From: Linepithema humile
Lineage: Eukaryota > Arthropoda > Insecta > Hymenoptera > Formicidae
NCBI RefSeq assembly: GCF_040581485.1
Contig: NC_090131.1
Coordinates: 19,046,532-19,110,531 of the forward strand
Reading direction: 5' to 3'
DNA length: 64,000 bases
Position numbers and translations under genes: made by a program. Within the stretch, counting starts at the first letter, position 1. Each line of letters begins with the position of its first letter. The notes beneath the pieces were generated by a model. It ran no database searches. It was not told the origin of the DNA and saw only the letters and a program-made list of their open reading frames with translations. This document shows, piece after piece, positions 46,971 to 60,816 of this stretch.

Positions 46971-49900
46971 AATTATGTGTATTTGACATTTGATTATTTT
47001 TGATCGGTTATTTCTACCATTTATCAATTATTTATTACTCTATAATATTACTAAATTATGATTCTATTAAGTCTAAATGAAGACACAAGTAATAATTTGA
47101 AAAATAGACAGGTTTATTCATATTTTAATGCATAACAGATATAAATTATTTATTATCATAATTGTCAAGATAAACTATTTTTTGTTGTTGATTATTAAAT
47201 TAAATATGAAGTAGAATTACCTCGATTCACTTGTCATACACAATATAAATGCATTGCATTCTTCAGTATTGATATAAATATATATGAAATATCAATTTAA
47301 TATTATAGTATTATGAAAAATGTGTTTTCATTAAGAACATCATTTTTCTTTGATCGAGGATTGGTATTGCGAACGCGCGTTAATTACCGTATTGCACTGC
47401 GCAATTACACAGCTCCGGGAGATTTCTGAAAATCATATCTTTTCTCCGAATCGACCACCCCGCTCCTCCTATTTCTTTATTCCAGCACGCGTGATTCATG
47501 CGTAGGAACCGACTCGTAAATCATTGGGGTGCGCTACTGCTCGTTATAAACTCTCATCTTTCAACTCCTCCGTTTCTTCTTCATCGTCGACCGTTTCTCT
47601 TTTCTTCTTGCGATCCGATCGAAATTTCGAGGGAGTCGTTAAATCATCCGTGGTCCATGGTGTCGATCGGCGCGTTTTTCTCTTAACCTTTCACTTGTAT
47701 CAAATGCTGTGATAGGAAAAAAACGCGAGATTAAAAATAAAAATAAAGAATGAGAAATAACGAATTTTATCAATCGATTGATATAAATATAATTAATATT
47801 AAAAAATTGCGAAAAGTATATCTCTCAAACACTTAAATATATAAGAAAGAAATTATTTTCAGATTAATCAAATAATTTATGTAAATAAATTTATATGAAT
47901 TAATATAATAATTTTACTCATGCAAAAATATATTTTACTATTTTTATAAATGAATTAATAATGAAAGTATAATATATATACAGCATAGCTGCAATAAGAA
48001 ATTAGTAATGATAATAAGTTTTACGTATATTAATGACGAAAAAAAGCTCTCACTTTTATTTCCTATGGGAGTCATAAGAGTGATTAGTCGATGGTGTATA
48101 TATTTTCGATTCTCCACCCTACACCTTAATCTAATAGCGCGGTAACCGTCGTTACTTTCCAAGAACTCGACGTGTAATGCCTTCTCTAGTCAAGTAGAAA
48201 TATATTACTCCGTGTAAGCAATTATGTAGATAGTACTTTTATAGAATCACGCGCATTCGCACATTTATTCTAAGAATTCACATTTATTCTTTATTAATGT
48301 ATCGCTAATTTTACTCTCTCGTTATAAATTTTATTATTTCATAAAAATGCTATTTATATGTAAAAGATATCCGCCTGCGATACCAAGTTAAATATAGCCA
48401 TGCAACATCATCACGACGTTTTCGCCATAAACAATCTAATAAAGATATTTGTTTGACGAACACGTCTCGCAATAAGTGGGTTAATCGGTTTTTGCATAAC
48501 GCTGTCGCGGCAGCACGACGATCGGGATATCAGCGGGTTCGATCTCTGATTATGAGAGGGACGAACTATGTAAGAGGAGGCGTATATGTCGCGCGTCGGA
48601 TATCCGTGTCCACCCGAAGCCCTCACACTCTTTATCGTCCAGTCTCTCTTCCCTGCGCCCGCGTATCCCTGTGACTCCGTAGCCCTTCATCCTTGTGCCC
48701 ACAGCTACAGCTCCCGCTACTAATAACAGCCGCTTTGCAAGTGTGAAATAATTACTTCGAATGGCATCCAAACCAGTTTCACCGCACAGATTAGCATAAG
48801 TGATCGAAATGATCAATGAGCCCGTGGCCTCCGCGCGACGTGACTTTCCTCCTCTCTCCGTCCCTGCTCCTCCTTCACTCTCTCATTTCCCTTCCCTACG
48901 AGCGTGCGGTCGCTTTGCTCGTGCACCGAGCGCATATTACTCGCACTTCCTAGCTGCAGGTAGGAGGATACCACCTCTTCTCTCTTAAGGCCGGGTGACT
49001 TACTGTGGTCCTTTTGCGCATAACATACTCGCGTACGTACTTGCGCGGATCGCTAATACAACCGGCGGGATTTACGATCGCGGAGTACAGTGCCCGGTCG
49101 CCGCACCACCAATCGTCGTCATCCGCTCGCCGGGACTCCCCGAGGATACTTTCTCTGCCGGAGATGCTTATAATTATTCTTCCCCGGTTCGCGAGGGGAG
49201 GACGTTTTTCCCGCGACGACCTCCCGTAGATTATCCTGGTTGCGTCTCGCGGCCGTGAGTAATGTGGGAAAGTTTGCTCGACTCGATGATCTCGTTTTTT
49301 AATAGCAGATAATGCGCCGAGTCTAGGCTTAAAGATTGATAAACTGACTGTAAATATCTTCACCGAATATTTTATCTCGTTTTATTACTGTCTTAAATTT
49401 CCGAGAACTTTTCTTGTTAACAAGATTTTGAAAAATGTTTAATGAAATTGATAAACCAGTTATTTTGCTGTGATTTTTATATCTTTTTATATCTTAATCA
49501 GATTTCTCTGTTTTTTTATTGATATTTTAAACCGCATTGCCAAATATTAAAATTTATGTTCTTGTTTAACAATTTTAATTTTGAAAGCCCGTGTCTCGCT
49601 GTAGGCGTTCGCTCTTTCGGATCATGTGACGTATATTCCTTTTGGCTGCGATCCTTTGCGTGCAACATTTGTACCTGATGTAGTTACAATCGGTGCTGCA
49701 ATCGAAAGGATTTACGATCACAAAGTCCGCTGCGCAGTCGATCGCATTGCATTTCTGGTAGTCATTTGCTACATTGCCTTCAAAGGAAAACTTTCTCCTC
49801 GTCGTGCGACGATGAACGGGGCGTCTTATATTTATTGACAGTAAATTCAAGCTTAAACGCAACGTAAACTTTAGCAGGTGTTTATCGAAGCGACTTCATT

Positions 49901-51948
49901 TCCTACGAGCGAAACACGCGTTGCGATGGTTAACGGATGTTTCAAACAATTAATTTAACTTTTAAGTATTCGTGTGCTCGTGTATACCCGTCAAGAGCAA
50001 TACTTGATAACTCCGTATAATTTATAATTAGAAATTTAAATTAAGGGCAAGAACACAATTCAAAGCCGCGTATACATAAGATATGTAAAGTTAATGTCTC
50101 CTTATTATCGCGTATTTTGTTCGAAGAATACAAGCTGCCATGTAAGAAAACTTACTTCAATTTCACATTATAAGTGAGTACGATTTCTTTTCAAAGAATT
50201 AAGCAGCTCAGCGACTTATATTGCGTAAAAAATAGGTAACATCGTCGACCTTCGTCGATAGCAGGCCCATTCGAAGCAGTTTCTCTTCTTTCGCACGCTG
50301 AATGCGCACGGGGCCGAATTTTGACGAGTCCGTGATATATATTCGGTCCGACGTGGCACATCATTACAGAAACGCACAATCCTGACCCGAGGGTATTTAT
50401 TACAAGTAGATGCTGATGAATGACCGCCGCGCATTAGGCGTGCGCTCGCTCGTGCGGTCTCGCGCCGCGAACGTCGGTTCCGGAAATTAGGACAATGAGA
50501 GAGGGTACAGTGCGCCGGTGGCCCCGGGGCCATATTCTCAATGACGATTAGCTTACACGGACGCGATGTTGAGCGGTACACGAATCCTCTCTCGCCGACA
50601 GGAAGGCAGGGAGGACAAGGCAACCTTTCTTTCGGTCCCGGCGATACCGTTGCTCACGAGAACATGCTGTCGTCAATGCCACTCTGTTTGCCGGCTTCTC
50701 CTTACATCGGTCACCCGCGTTATGTATATACGCAAATATACAACGAGCTTGAAACAGCAAACGGCGAAAGGGGGGCTATCCGGCGCTTGATTTTTAGCCC
50801 GCATCCTTAACGGAACATCCACGTTCCTCGATAAATCTCTCCGGGGCTTCGAGAATTCCGCGCGCGTGCGAGAGAGAAAGAGCGACTCTCTCGAAAATCA
50901 TCCTTGTGCTACTGTAATAAATTGAGGTGTACGGGGAAAGGAAGAGAGAAAGAGAGAGGGAGAGAGAGAAGGATAAGTCCGAGCTCCGATCTTTCGTTTT
51001 ATCCGTTTCTCTGTTTATATCGAGAAAAATGGGCGTGTACCGTCATCCTTCTCCGTCGCGAATGTTTTGCGACTGCTTTATATTCACTTATTTATTGAAG
51101 GCGAAGATCTGCGTTTGATCAGAACGTTAATGTAGAACTTGAAGAATTTAAATTGCGATGAACGCAAGATTAAAGCGGTTTATAGGTAGTTATTTTCTGT
51201 CGATATAATAAGATATTTAAAGCATCTTTCCATTCTTACATCGCAATCCGAGTGCGATTAACTTAATAACATGACATGAATGAGACTCGCGACCAATAAG
51301 ATTTCTATTAAAATACCATGATAACAGAAATTTCCGCACTTGTGCCTATATTTTATACGTTTCCAGGACATTTACGGGCGTATGATGATAATGCTCGTTT
51401 TATGAAATAGAATTCAGCGTAACGAGTTTACATTTAAGCGGGATATTCGAATAATAACGCATGTATAGCTTTCGCGCAACACGTCGTTGGATTAAATCGA
51501 AAATTGGCCCGGCTGCGCTCCAAATTCTGTTGGCTCGGATACATAGAGGGATCCTTTTTCGCGGTTCGGATTTAAATTAGCCGGTGGCAGACGTTCAATG
51601 GACCGAGCATTATCTCGGACATCACGGTGCCCCGTAATCCTCTGCTAATCGTCGCTCGAACGGATAGAACGACGTATAAACGCGCACAATGGCCGGATCA
51701 TTAATTCGCATTTAATGATTGGCATTGACGAGCGTTTATTCCGCGCGCGGTCGCACCGGATTGGTGCTGCTGTAATTCCGCCCATGGAATTGACGGTGCT
51801 TAAGAGTGACGCTTGTAACAAGCCAAAAACACAGGCCCGATACAAATTCATAAGCGGCGGGATGATCGCGCAGCGCATATATTCCCAGCTGTTACGGTGC
51901 GCAAACAGAATACCCGTCATATGAACAATGGTAAATCTGTAATAACTC
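46971..51948. other. no recognisable gene
   Basis: AT-rich at 46990-47340 and 47700-48050. GC-rich at 48780-49260 and 50400-50620. A short GA-rich run lies at 50936-50971. A GGGTTCGATC at 48534 recalls a tRNA B box, but no matching arms surround it. Open frames are below 140 codons and unrecognised. Confidence 0.6.
50936..50971. repeat. GA-rich tract
   Basis: Imperfect GAGAGA with AAA and GGG interruptions. Confidence 0.9.
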
Positions 51949-51991
51949 TATACGTGTGTGCGCGCGTGTGTGTGTATGTGTGCGCGCGCAT
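51949..51991. repeat. 43-bp alternating purine-pyrimidine tract
   Basis: TA, CG, TG and CG blocks alternate strictly for 43 bp, including (GC)n and (GT)n sections. Such sequence favours the left-handed Z form under negative supercoiling. As a microsatellite it is a compound (TG)n(CG)n. Confidence 0.93.
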
Positions 51992-54900
51992 CTTCTATGA
52001 TATTTAATGTCGGCATGGACTAAAATAAAATTGAATCTTTACAGGCAATTTAACATTCCGTCCGATTTACGAAAATTGCATTTCGTACTGACGCGAATTA
52101 TCAAAATTAACGAAACGGTTGACGTGAAGCGGATTAATACGCGACTGCTGTAACGTTTAAAAATTTATTTCCGCAAAAAAAAAAACGTAATTTCGTGGAC
52201 TGATGTAAAAAATGTTAACAGTGACCCGTGCGTACGGCGATCGTTATTCAACGAAGCGTTAAGTTAAGAGCATTCGTGCGCGAAAGTAATATACTCACGG
52301 TCTACCTGACACAAGATCTCGAAATTTCTCGCCGAGGACACGGAAGCGACCTCGGCGGTAACTGGCCCCGGTCGTGCATACTATTACCTGGCGTTTCGTC
52401 GTCGTGAATGTCGGTCCGAAAAAGTCGCGTTAAGCTGTGTGAGAAAGTGTCAGCTCTTTTGATGGACCGAGCCGTCGGGAATGATTCCAAGCAGCGCCTC
52501 CTCGAGTCGAATGCGCTTGCTCGCATTCTCACGACCTAAAAGATTGTGCTCGGCAACCTTTAAACCATTTGTGACAAGTATCTCTGCATCACAATCGAGA
52601 TCACAAACGTATCACAATGCTGTCATATATCTTAGCATTTCGTGCATTAAATCAAAAATTAATTTTTTTTAATTTTCAAAAAATAGATATAAAATTATTA
52701 CATTTTATTTATAGAAGTATTTTTTATATGTTAATTTATCTATTTCTTATAATACGTATCATAAATGTTCGTAGATAATTTCTTGTGAAAATGCTTATAA
52801 TAATTTTTTGTACCTTAAATTTTTTAATTTTTTACGGCAAGATCATAGTTTCACAATTTCGTTATTATAAAATATCGATGTATAAAAAGTCTTTTTGCTC
52901 TTATTGCATTTTCGGCGCTTTACATTTAAACCTGGTTTAACCTGAGGTGAATCGCCGACCTGTTAACATGTTCTCGCATTCTCCGGAGGGCTTTACTCGC
53001 ATATTCGCGGACGATTAACACGCAGTAGGCGTATTCGAAGGATGTAATTGCGGACAAAGTTAGCGAAGGGGTTCAACTGTTTTAATACGGACAAACGCCG
53101 ACGGAGAAAAAGTCAAACACAGGTATACGACCGAAGTTTGTTAGATTTCGAGCGTTATAGGCACTTTAAATATTAAATTAGCTAAATCTTTGAGGAATCC
53201 CGATACTCAGGAGAAAGCCGCCGAGAGTGCGTGAAGCACTCTCCCCTGTCGGCGTTCTTATCTTCACGCTGGCTAAAGTTTTAGAGGTCCCACCGCTCGC
53301 TGTATCGCGCACTATTAACCAAGAGCCGAAAACTTCTTGGGTGGCTGGTTCATGCACACTACTCACACACGCGTATGGCCGTGTTTCCACGCGCCGCGGT
53401 CTTGCGTTTTATTTACAACCGATTGGACGTATCAACGCTCCTCGGCTACCGTTCATGAGAGACGCATCTCGAATTCCTGCCGCATTCCGACCGGACGTGT
53501 CCGCTGACTCCCATTCGAGACGCTCGCGCTATCACGGGACATGTCGATGAAAACCTTTACCGATCTAACACGAAACGATACTTAAGTATGGCCGTGCGTA
53601 AATTGCGAAATAACAGTTAAACTTAAGACCGCGTTATGTTTTTAATATCTCTAATGGACGGCAGAAATCTAACAAAACAAGAAATTTTTGGAACACGCTT
53701 TCCTACATGCTTCCGTTGTTACGCATTACGTATTATTTTGTGCACATCACAAATATTTCTATCTATGAATATCTAGAAATTATATTTTTGATAAATATTG
53801 ATAACTCAATCATGGTTTTATTTCGTTAAAATTAACAAAATGTCGAACACTTTCTTGAAATAAATTTCTCCAATTGCAAGAAAACTATGATTTAAGACAG
53901 ACAATCTTTGCACAGGACGTTATGGCATTAAACAAACTTTGTAAGTAGAGTAATAAAGGAAAAAGTTACCGAATAGGCTCACAAGACTTTAATGCGTCTG
54001 CAGCTCGATGTTCTCTCGGTTTTGCAGACCGTTCTGTATATGGTTCGTTAAGAGCAAGATCGTAATCGCGAACGGGTTTTCCCGAAAGAGTACCGCGGAT
54101 ATTGCTGCCGGAATAGTTGCGAAATGTCGCGATATCGCCGTAATTGAACGAGTTCGCACGCTCGTTTGTCTCCCTGCGCGCGCGGGCTGGCGCGAGTGCA
54201 TCGGTCGCGACGGCAATTAATAATACCGTCGTTCGTCGAGGGAGCCGAAAGTCCGTAAGGTCCTCGCGAATGGTAAATCGTGGCGCGCGGATGGTAAATT
54301 GCAGGTCGCGAGTGACAAAGCACGCTCGACGAAAGATTACATTTTTTACGATGCCGCGCGCACAGGTCCGCGTCGCTCGCGAAAGAATCGAGAGTGAAGT
54401 CATATATGCAGATTATATCGTCTTCCTCCTTCCTCGACTTACTTGTCGCCCGTGTTACCGGCGACGTACGCGGAACCTGCGCCTTGTGTATATACATTGT
54501 GTATGTTTGTTACGGTATCGTTTCTGCCCAGGTTGGAACGAGCGCTTATATCATCGTTCTCGAAGGAGAGCGCATGTACATTCGCCTGCCGGCCGTGCAT
54601 GCTCTTTTTCTCCCTCTCTCTTTCTCTCTCGACGGATTTCAATGCCGGCAAGAGACGTAGGTGTGCGAACGTGAAAGGGGGAATGCCAAGAGGGAGGAAA
54701 GAGAATGCCTTAAGTCGAGGCTAATGATACGCGATGATACGCGGCATTCGTCACTGTCCGATGTCTGGCTTGATTGCCGCTACTGTTCTCTATCCTTTAT
54801 CTTTCGCGAGCTCGCAACTGACGCGCGCGTACTCGCGTTTGTGTGTGTAGGGTCGAAGCAAGGCGCGCTTAATGATAGATCCGTCACGGACAAATTGCGA

Positions 54901-55961
54901 AAATTTTAACGGCGCGATTCTCGGTTAATTGACCGATTGGACGATTAACATAAGTCCATTCTAAATTCTGCACGTCGCTCGAAATCATCTCATATTATTT
55001 CTGATAATATCATAACGTTTTATCGCATGAAAAGAAATGTAATATTTCAAAGAAATTCTAAAAATATAGAGAAGTCAGAGCGGCAAGTGTAATAGCAATA
55101 GATTTCTATTAATAATATCCTCTCACAGTTGCAAAACGATGTGTAGAATCACGCGTACACACTGGCTGGCATATAATCTCTGACTTTGCACGAGTTCACG
55201 CGCGGTCTAATAGATACGATCACGAAGTTACGAAGTAGATCGTGACATGCGGTGCGGCCGCTCAAAGCGTTGAATCTATGAGGTCGAGAAAGAAAGAGAG
55301 ATTCATTTATTAATCTGTGACAAACCCTGTGAAAAATATTAGTTTCAAGCATCATTAAGCAAATATTTTTCGATATTTTTCGATTTTAAATGTAATTAAT
55401 TTTATTTATGTTTATTTTGATTAAGTGGAAAATAGATTTCCTTTAAAAAAAAGTTTTAATTCATATAATAGATATATCAAAGTTATTTCACGCTGAAATC
55501 TGGAGGTTTATGAAAAGTAGTAAAAAAAGGGTATAAAAATAGAGACAGCGAGAAAGTAAAACTGGCAAAAAGTCAGTTTGGCACACTTTGGCATCAGTAC
55601 AGTGCCGTGACTCGCGACAAGCAGGTCCAAAACGATTGGCCGTAACTCATCCGACGACTTGGCGGCGCGGCTTGTTTCTCTGTTGTCTTCTGACAGCCGC
55701 GTGCGGAAAAAGTTAACTTATTCTAAGCGTGAAACGCGACCGACTTTGAAAAGAAGGTAACTACATCGTAATCAGATATGCCCGCTGTCCACGAGTACGC
55801 CAGTTTAATTCGAGATGCAGCGTTTGGAATTCTCCGAAAAAATATTTCCATTGTGTAACAAAATAAAGCGATAAACTTTTTTACTTAAAGGTTGAGAACA
55901 AGGAGTCGTTGCGTAAAATAAATATATATTCGAAATCAAATCTTAAAAAAGTGCAAAAATA
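51992..55961. other. no recognisable gene
   Basis: AT-rich at 52640-52920, 53730-53900 and 55360-55480. GC-rich at 53960-54690, where both strands have open frames of 140-176 codons in several frames, none recognised. A minus-strand GTGAGT at 52296 follows a stretch with one open frame, but that frame is stopped upstream and no acceptor is convincing. Confidence 0.58.
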
Positions 55962-55963
55962 TA

Positions 55964-56045
55964 CAAGGGATGTTCATATCAAAACCGGAATTTTTTTCAG
56001 TAACTGCATACCGTTAAATTCCGGATTTGACACGAACATCCTTCG
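55964..56045. mobile_element. 82-bp TA-flanked MITE (Tc1/mariner-like)
   Basis: The left end CAAGGGATGTTCATATCAAA and the right end in reverse complement CGAAGGATGTTCGTGTCAAA continue together into ACCGGAATTT/TCCGGAATTT, with 25 of 30 positions matching. TA flanks both ends (55962-55963 and 56046-56047). The two arms are joined by about 20 bp, so the element is nearly a perfect foldback and carries no gene. Confidence 0.87.
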
Positions 56046-56047
56046 TA

Positions 56048-59000
56048 TTTGTTTCACTTTACCTATCAAAGAGAATTTATAATTAATAAAATTACTTACA
56101 TAATGTATCATATTTTTAAAATATGACAGACTTTCCTTAGGGCTACTTATATATTTCTTTCAAAGTTTATGCGTAACATTATCCAATTTTTTAATTACAA
56201 GGTAGACTCGCGACAATTAAATAACGAACTTATGTCGGTATCATATTTGCACCGGACGTCTATTCTCGGATCCGTCCAATCGCCGCTAATACTTCGCAAA
56301 CACGCAGAGGCACTCTCGCGCGGAATAACCCGGCGGCGCTGCGCGCTCGTTGCGGTCATTTCGAGCCGCGATTAATTAACGTTAATCGCCGAATGAGGCG
56401 AAACCAGTTCGCAGCCAGTTCACTCGGGTCTTCCTCCCGGACGAGCGGGCTCGCGATGCTCGGCTCTCGCCGTATTTCCAGGATTTGTTGAACGATTCGG
56501 GACGCCGACTTATCGCGGCACAGCGTGCCTCTATTATTTCACGGGTTGTGTCCCACAAATATCTGGCCGTCACGCGATCTCGCGTCGTCCATCGGCCCCG
56601 ATCCCCCTTCGGATATGCCCTCTTCCTCTCGCTCGTCGCTCGTGAATGGTCGGCACGATCGCGCGGCACCGGCATTAATCAATGCTCGGTGCGGAAATTA
56701 ATACAACTCGCGGTACTGTACCATAGCAAGCAGGGCAGGGCAACGATTCAACGAAACTATATTGGAGGAGCAGAAAGAGAGCGCGCTCTTGTTCGAGACG
56801 TAGGCCGCCAAAACAACATTCGCACAAACTCTTGTACACAACGATACTCTCTGTCGAAGCCACATGAAACGCAAAGTCTCGCGAACATACATAACGAAAA
56901 TATTCGGGTTTTTATTAGACTGCATAATCGAGCCATCTTCTCTTTTTTTTCCGCTTAGAATATTTCGTTCGATGACACACATCTCTCTTTATTAATATGG
57001 TTTTTTACTTTTCAATCGTTTTTGTCGTTCACGATATTTGTGTCCGTGTCTTTCTCCACATTGCACGTCTCTTTCTCGACATCCTGCACTTCCTTCGTCT
57101 CCCCGGGACATTTCCATCTCCGAGCTTTGTCAGGCTAACTGATCGCTGACCGCGGACGATCGATCGATACAAGTCGATCGTCTGTAGCCAACTTGCAAAT
57201 GCGACGCAAAGAGGGAGGGACTCGTCGTTTTATGCCGGAAGCGCGCGCGGACGACTAGTGAGCATTAGATATATTAGACAGATGAATACATTGTGTGCGA
57301 ATGGGAGGATGAGTGAATATTGAGTGAATATCGCGACGGGTCATATGCGAGTCTTTTGACCTTCTCTCGACACTTTATGATTTCCGCGTTGCTTTGCTCT
57401 CTCGCGTTATTATGTAACCAATATAGTGACGTTATTTAATGTACTCTTGCCAGGTTGAAAGTTCTTACGAACTAATCCGTCGGTAGTAAAGTTGGCCCCG
57501 TGATGCCTGATCGTTACAAACTCTGATGTTTCAATATTTCCTTTATGTTTCGCAAGAACTGCGTTAACCAACCGTTTATAGTTCCTGCACGCATAGAAAC
57601 GGATGTAATAACTTTGCATACGCAACGGTAATATACTGGATGTATAGAGCTATATAGATACATAGATATCATATAGATATAGATATAGATAACGCGATAT
57701 CATCGTCGTTGCAAATTTTCTCGCAAATATTCAAATACATTAACAGTAGGAATTATCAAATCACCATCAACGATCGCGCCTCGAGACCGTTCGTACTACA
57801 TCGAAGTACCATCGCAATAAAGTTTCATTGAACATTAAAGAGTTTTGCGATCAAGAAGATGAAGATTTTCTCAAATTTCAGCTATGTTCTTGATGATTTG
57901 TTAACCTATAATCGACCTTCTCCTTTTATTTATTAAAAGTCAGAAAATTTACAGATAAATCTGGACTATCCAGAATTATTTTTCCGCCTAATGTTTAATA
58001 AATAAATTATTGAGAGATATTTTCAAAGCTTGAAAAAATTTGCAAGACAAAACGTTTTTAGTTAATAGTTAGAATTGATCTTTAAAAAAGCTGTCTGCTT
58101 GTTTCATTTTCGGTTACATCGATGAATAGAATAGTAATATCTTTCATCGGATCGTGTCATTCTCGCTTTCGAGCAATCAGCATTTTAGAAGAAGCCGTGA
58201 GAAATCGGAACAAGCCGTCACAGGGGCGAAGAATAACAAAATGACGCGACGAAAATCAAGAAGGACGCAAGAAGGCGGAATCGATGGGATAGGCAGGGAT
58301 CTAAGGGCGGGTAGTCGAGGGCAGGGTACGATCGTGAAGAGATCCGCGGGCAGATTTAGCGGCCGCCGCTGACAAGACAATAGCTGTTCCCCTCGTTTTC
58401 TGCGGACGCGCATTCCGCGGGCAGGTATGCGCGCTTCATGAGCAGGCCGGGACGCGCGCGCGTCGCACCCGGATTCGAGAAACATCTCTCGTCTCTCTTT
58501 CTCTCTCTTTGCCTTCGACTTACTTTTACCCTGCGGCTTTTGTCTTATATCCCCCCCCCCACCTCCTCCTCCCCCGTTGTCCTCGTCCTTTCGCGTTGCA
58601 TGCGAGGAATGGTCTCCATTCGTCTGTCCTGTTGAACCGATTCTTGCACATGTTTATCGCCGCCGTGAGAGTGACACTTTCGCACGGATGCTACAGGCGA
58701 GAGAATCGCGGCAATCGGAAAGGGAGAAAAGGTTCACGGTTAGGCGGTTCCTATCGAGCTCTAACTCGATGACAGCGGCTTCGTTCTTTCGTTCTTTCTG
58801 TTTGACCGCGCCGTTCCGGTGATGGATGCTTCGATCGAGGTGAATCGCCGCATTCTCACGTCCTGGCGCTTCCAAGACGGAATTCTGGGATCTGGTATTC
58901 AGAGCTAATTGCACGATCCAGTGGCGAATTAAAGGATTTAGAGATGCCGAGCGCAAGCTGATTTTGAAATCTTCTTTTTAAAATCAATTTGCGCCTGGAA

Positions 59001-59573
59001 TTTCTAATATATATATTTTTGCAGAATGAATTTTATTTTAATTTTATATTTGAATTATCATCGTTAGTCTCTCCAGCTTTCTTTTTTCTTGAATAGAGAA
59101 TTTAGAACAAATAGGAAAAATCATTAAATATTCAATTCACCGCGAACTTTCTCAGCGCCGCTCGTTAATTATTACACACACTCTCCGGCAGGACGTGTTC
59201 GTGTCGATTTATGTCGATATCGACTTTACTCTTTCTCCGAAAAGCGAATGATGCCCCGAATATTCCCGATGCACCGTGTAATTCGAATTCGATCGAATCG
59301 TCGCGCTACCGAAATAGAGTCATACTCATTGCGAGAGCTTTCGCATACACCCACATATTCCAACCGGATAGATAGTTTCTAATTAGCGAACTTCCAGCGC
59401 GAGCACGAAATTAACATTTAACCGTGCGGACACCTGGACGCGGACAGACAGCTAACTAATGCGCGAGCCCGAGGAAGCTCGTCGAGCCGTGTTCGTTACA
59501 TACATACCGCCTGTGTGCGTTATACGCGTACCTTCAGTCAACGTGCAGAACGTTGAACTTGTTTGTGTGAATA
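56048..59573. other. no recognisable gene
   Basis: Unique DNA. GC-rich at 56260-56700 and 58240-58480, AT-rich at 57890-58080 and 58970-59120. A ten-C run lies at 58551-58560. Longest frame 157 codons (+, 56485-56958), unrecognised and overlapped by minus frames. Confidence 0.6.
57651..57691. repeat. (AGATAT)-type short repeat
   Basis: ATAGATATCATATAGATATAGATATAGATA: short imperfect units of AGATAT. Confidence 0.85.
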
Positions 59574-59575
59574 TA

Positions 59576-60027
59576 CAGGGTGTCTTAAAAAATTTGTGAA
59601 TAAAAATATTGGAATGGAAAAGATTACAAGAAATTAAGTAACAAAAGTCTTTAAAATTTTTATTTAAAACAATTATTTTTGATATAAGAACTTAAAACTG
59701 GCCAATCTATATTTATGGTTGTTTGTTTCTCAATGGCACACAGCATTAATGCTCATTGTTGCTAAATTGTATTAATCGTTTGCTTACGCACATTATTACA
59801 CAGTAACGTATACGATTCATAAAAATATGAATTGCAAATTATTATATAAAGCAGGCAATTTTTATCTAGTATTAATAAAGTATGTAATCACAAACATTAT
59901 ATATTCGGTCTTCGTATTTTAAAAACTACTATTTAGAATTTTAAAAAATTGCAGAGGCTTTTATTACTAAATTCTTCGAGAATTTCTCGGCTATGATATT
60001 TTGATTTGCGAACTTTGGGACACCATA
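59576..60027. mobile_element. ~450-bp TA-flanked inverted-repeat element, degenerate
   Basis: The left end CAGGGTGTCTTAAAAAATTT and GTGAATAAAAATAT match the reverse complement of the right end, TATGGTGTCCCAAAGTTCGC and AAATCAAAATAT, allowing one gap. TA lies outside both ends (59574-59575 and 60028-60029). The interior is AT-rich without a transposase frame. The CAGGGTG start is shared with the element at 31938. The right end has lost the CAG, so the boundary there is approximate. Confidence 0.62.
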
Positions 60028-60029
60028 TA

Positions 60030-60462
60030 TATACATTGCAACATGCGTTGTACCTAACCATCGAACGTTTTTCGTCGTATACGTGATGCTAGGCGCGCGC
60101 GTGGATACGGGACGAAGGTGGTTAAGTCTAATACACACACGCGCGGGCCACACATTTGCGAGTGGCGAGAGGATAAAGGAGAGAAACGAGACGCTCGCAG
60201 GAATAGGAGGTGGCGCGGCCCAGGACTTTGATTTACATTCTCCCTAATTACAAATGAAACGCGCGCGCTTATTGGCGCGTCAGTAGCCTCAAGAAGGATG
60301 AGGCCCGAGCCGCGCGAATGCGTATGTATAGGTAGATACAATGTGTGCAGCATCTCTCTTCGATACGTCAGCGAACGCCCGTAAACACGAATATATGCGT
60401 GTATATATGTACACTGCGTGAACGCGTGCAGGAGGTAACGAGCGATCCGCAGTTCCAGAAGG
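60030..60462. other. no recognisable gene
   Basis: GC-rich unique DNA leading into the duplicated block. It is crossed by a 201-codon minus frame (60659-60054) of no recognised family. Confidence 0.55.
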
Positions 60463-60816
60463 AGCTTGCAGCAAGAGGAAGGAAGCGAGAAAGAGATAGG
60501 ACGACCGTTGGCGGCGTGCGAATCCTCTTCTCTCCGGCATTTATCACCCGGCAGCCGCGCCAGTTTACGCGCTTTTAGGTCGTGCGTGTGTAAGTCGTGC
60601 TCACGAAAGACGAATGAGGAAGGGACGGTGGAGGGAGAGGGACGACGAAGGGTACACAAGAGTACGCGAGGCAGATTGCGACTGTCTTAAGATTCATTCG
60701 TCGTCAGCCGCCGCCGCATCGGGTTAACGAATGTAGATTCGCCGCTCTGAGAAATGTCGGTTATCGATAGTCGGAAATTTGTCCGATCTGGTGTGTTCCG
60801 GTGTTCGAGATACCGT
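60463..60816 (+). repeat. diverged direct duplication, copy 1
   Basis: Matches 61094-61391 in order: CAAGAGGAA, GGCATTTATCACCC, GCGCCAGTTTACGC.CTTTT, ATCGGGTTAA.GAATGTAGAT, ATCGATAGTCGGAAATTTGT and TCGAGATA. The offset is 634 bp at the first long block and 593 bp at the later ones, so copy 2 has lost about 40 bp or copy 1 gained it. On the minus strand both copies share the peptide RKLA.L.GDKCRRE in one frame, with some synonymous differences, but the frames diverge outside that stretch. Confidence 0.88.

Noticed and set aside
48525..48560. tRNA B-box-like GGGTTCGATC
   Set aside because: No matching T-arm, anticodon arm or acceptor stem could be drawn around it.
52290..52540. minus-strand donor GTGAGT after an open stretch
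   Set aside because: The open frame is stopped shortly upstream, and no acceptor with a pyrimidine tract precedes it.
54144..54674. 176-codon plus-strand frame overlapping 145- and 149-codon minus frames
   Set aside because: Three long frames in one GC-rich block exclude each other, and none is recognised.
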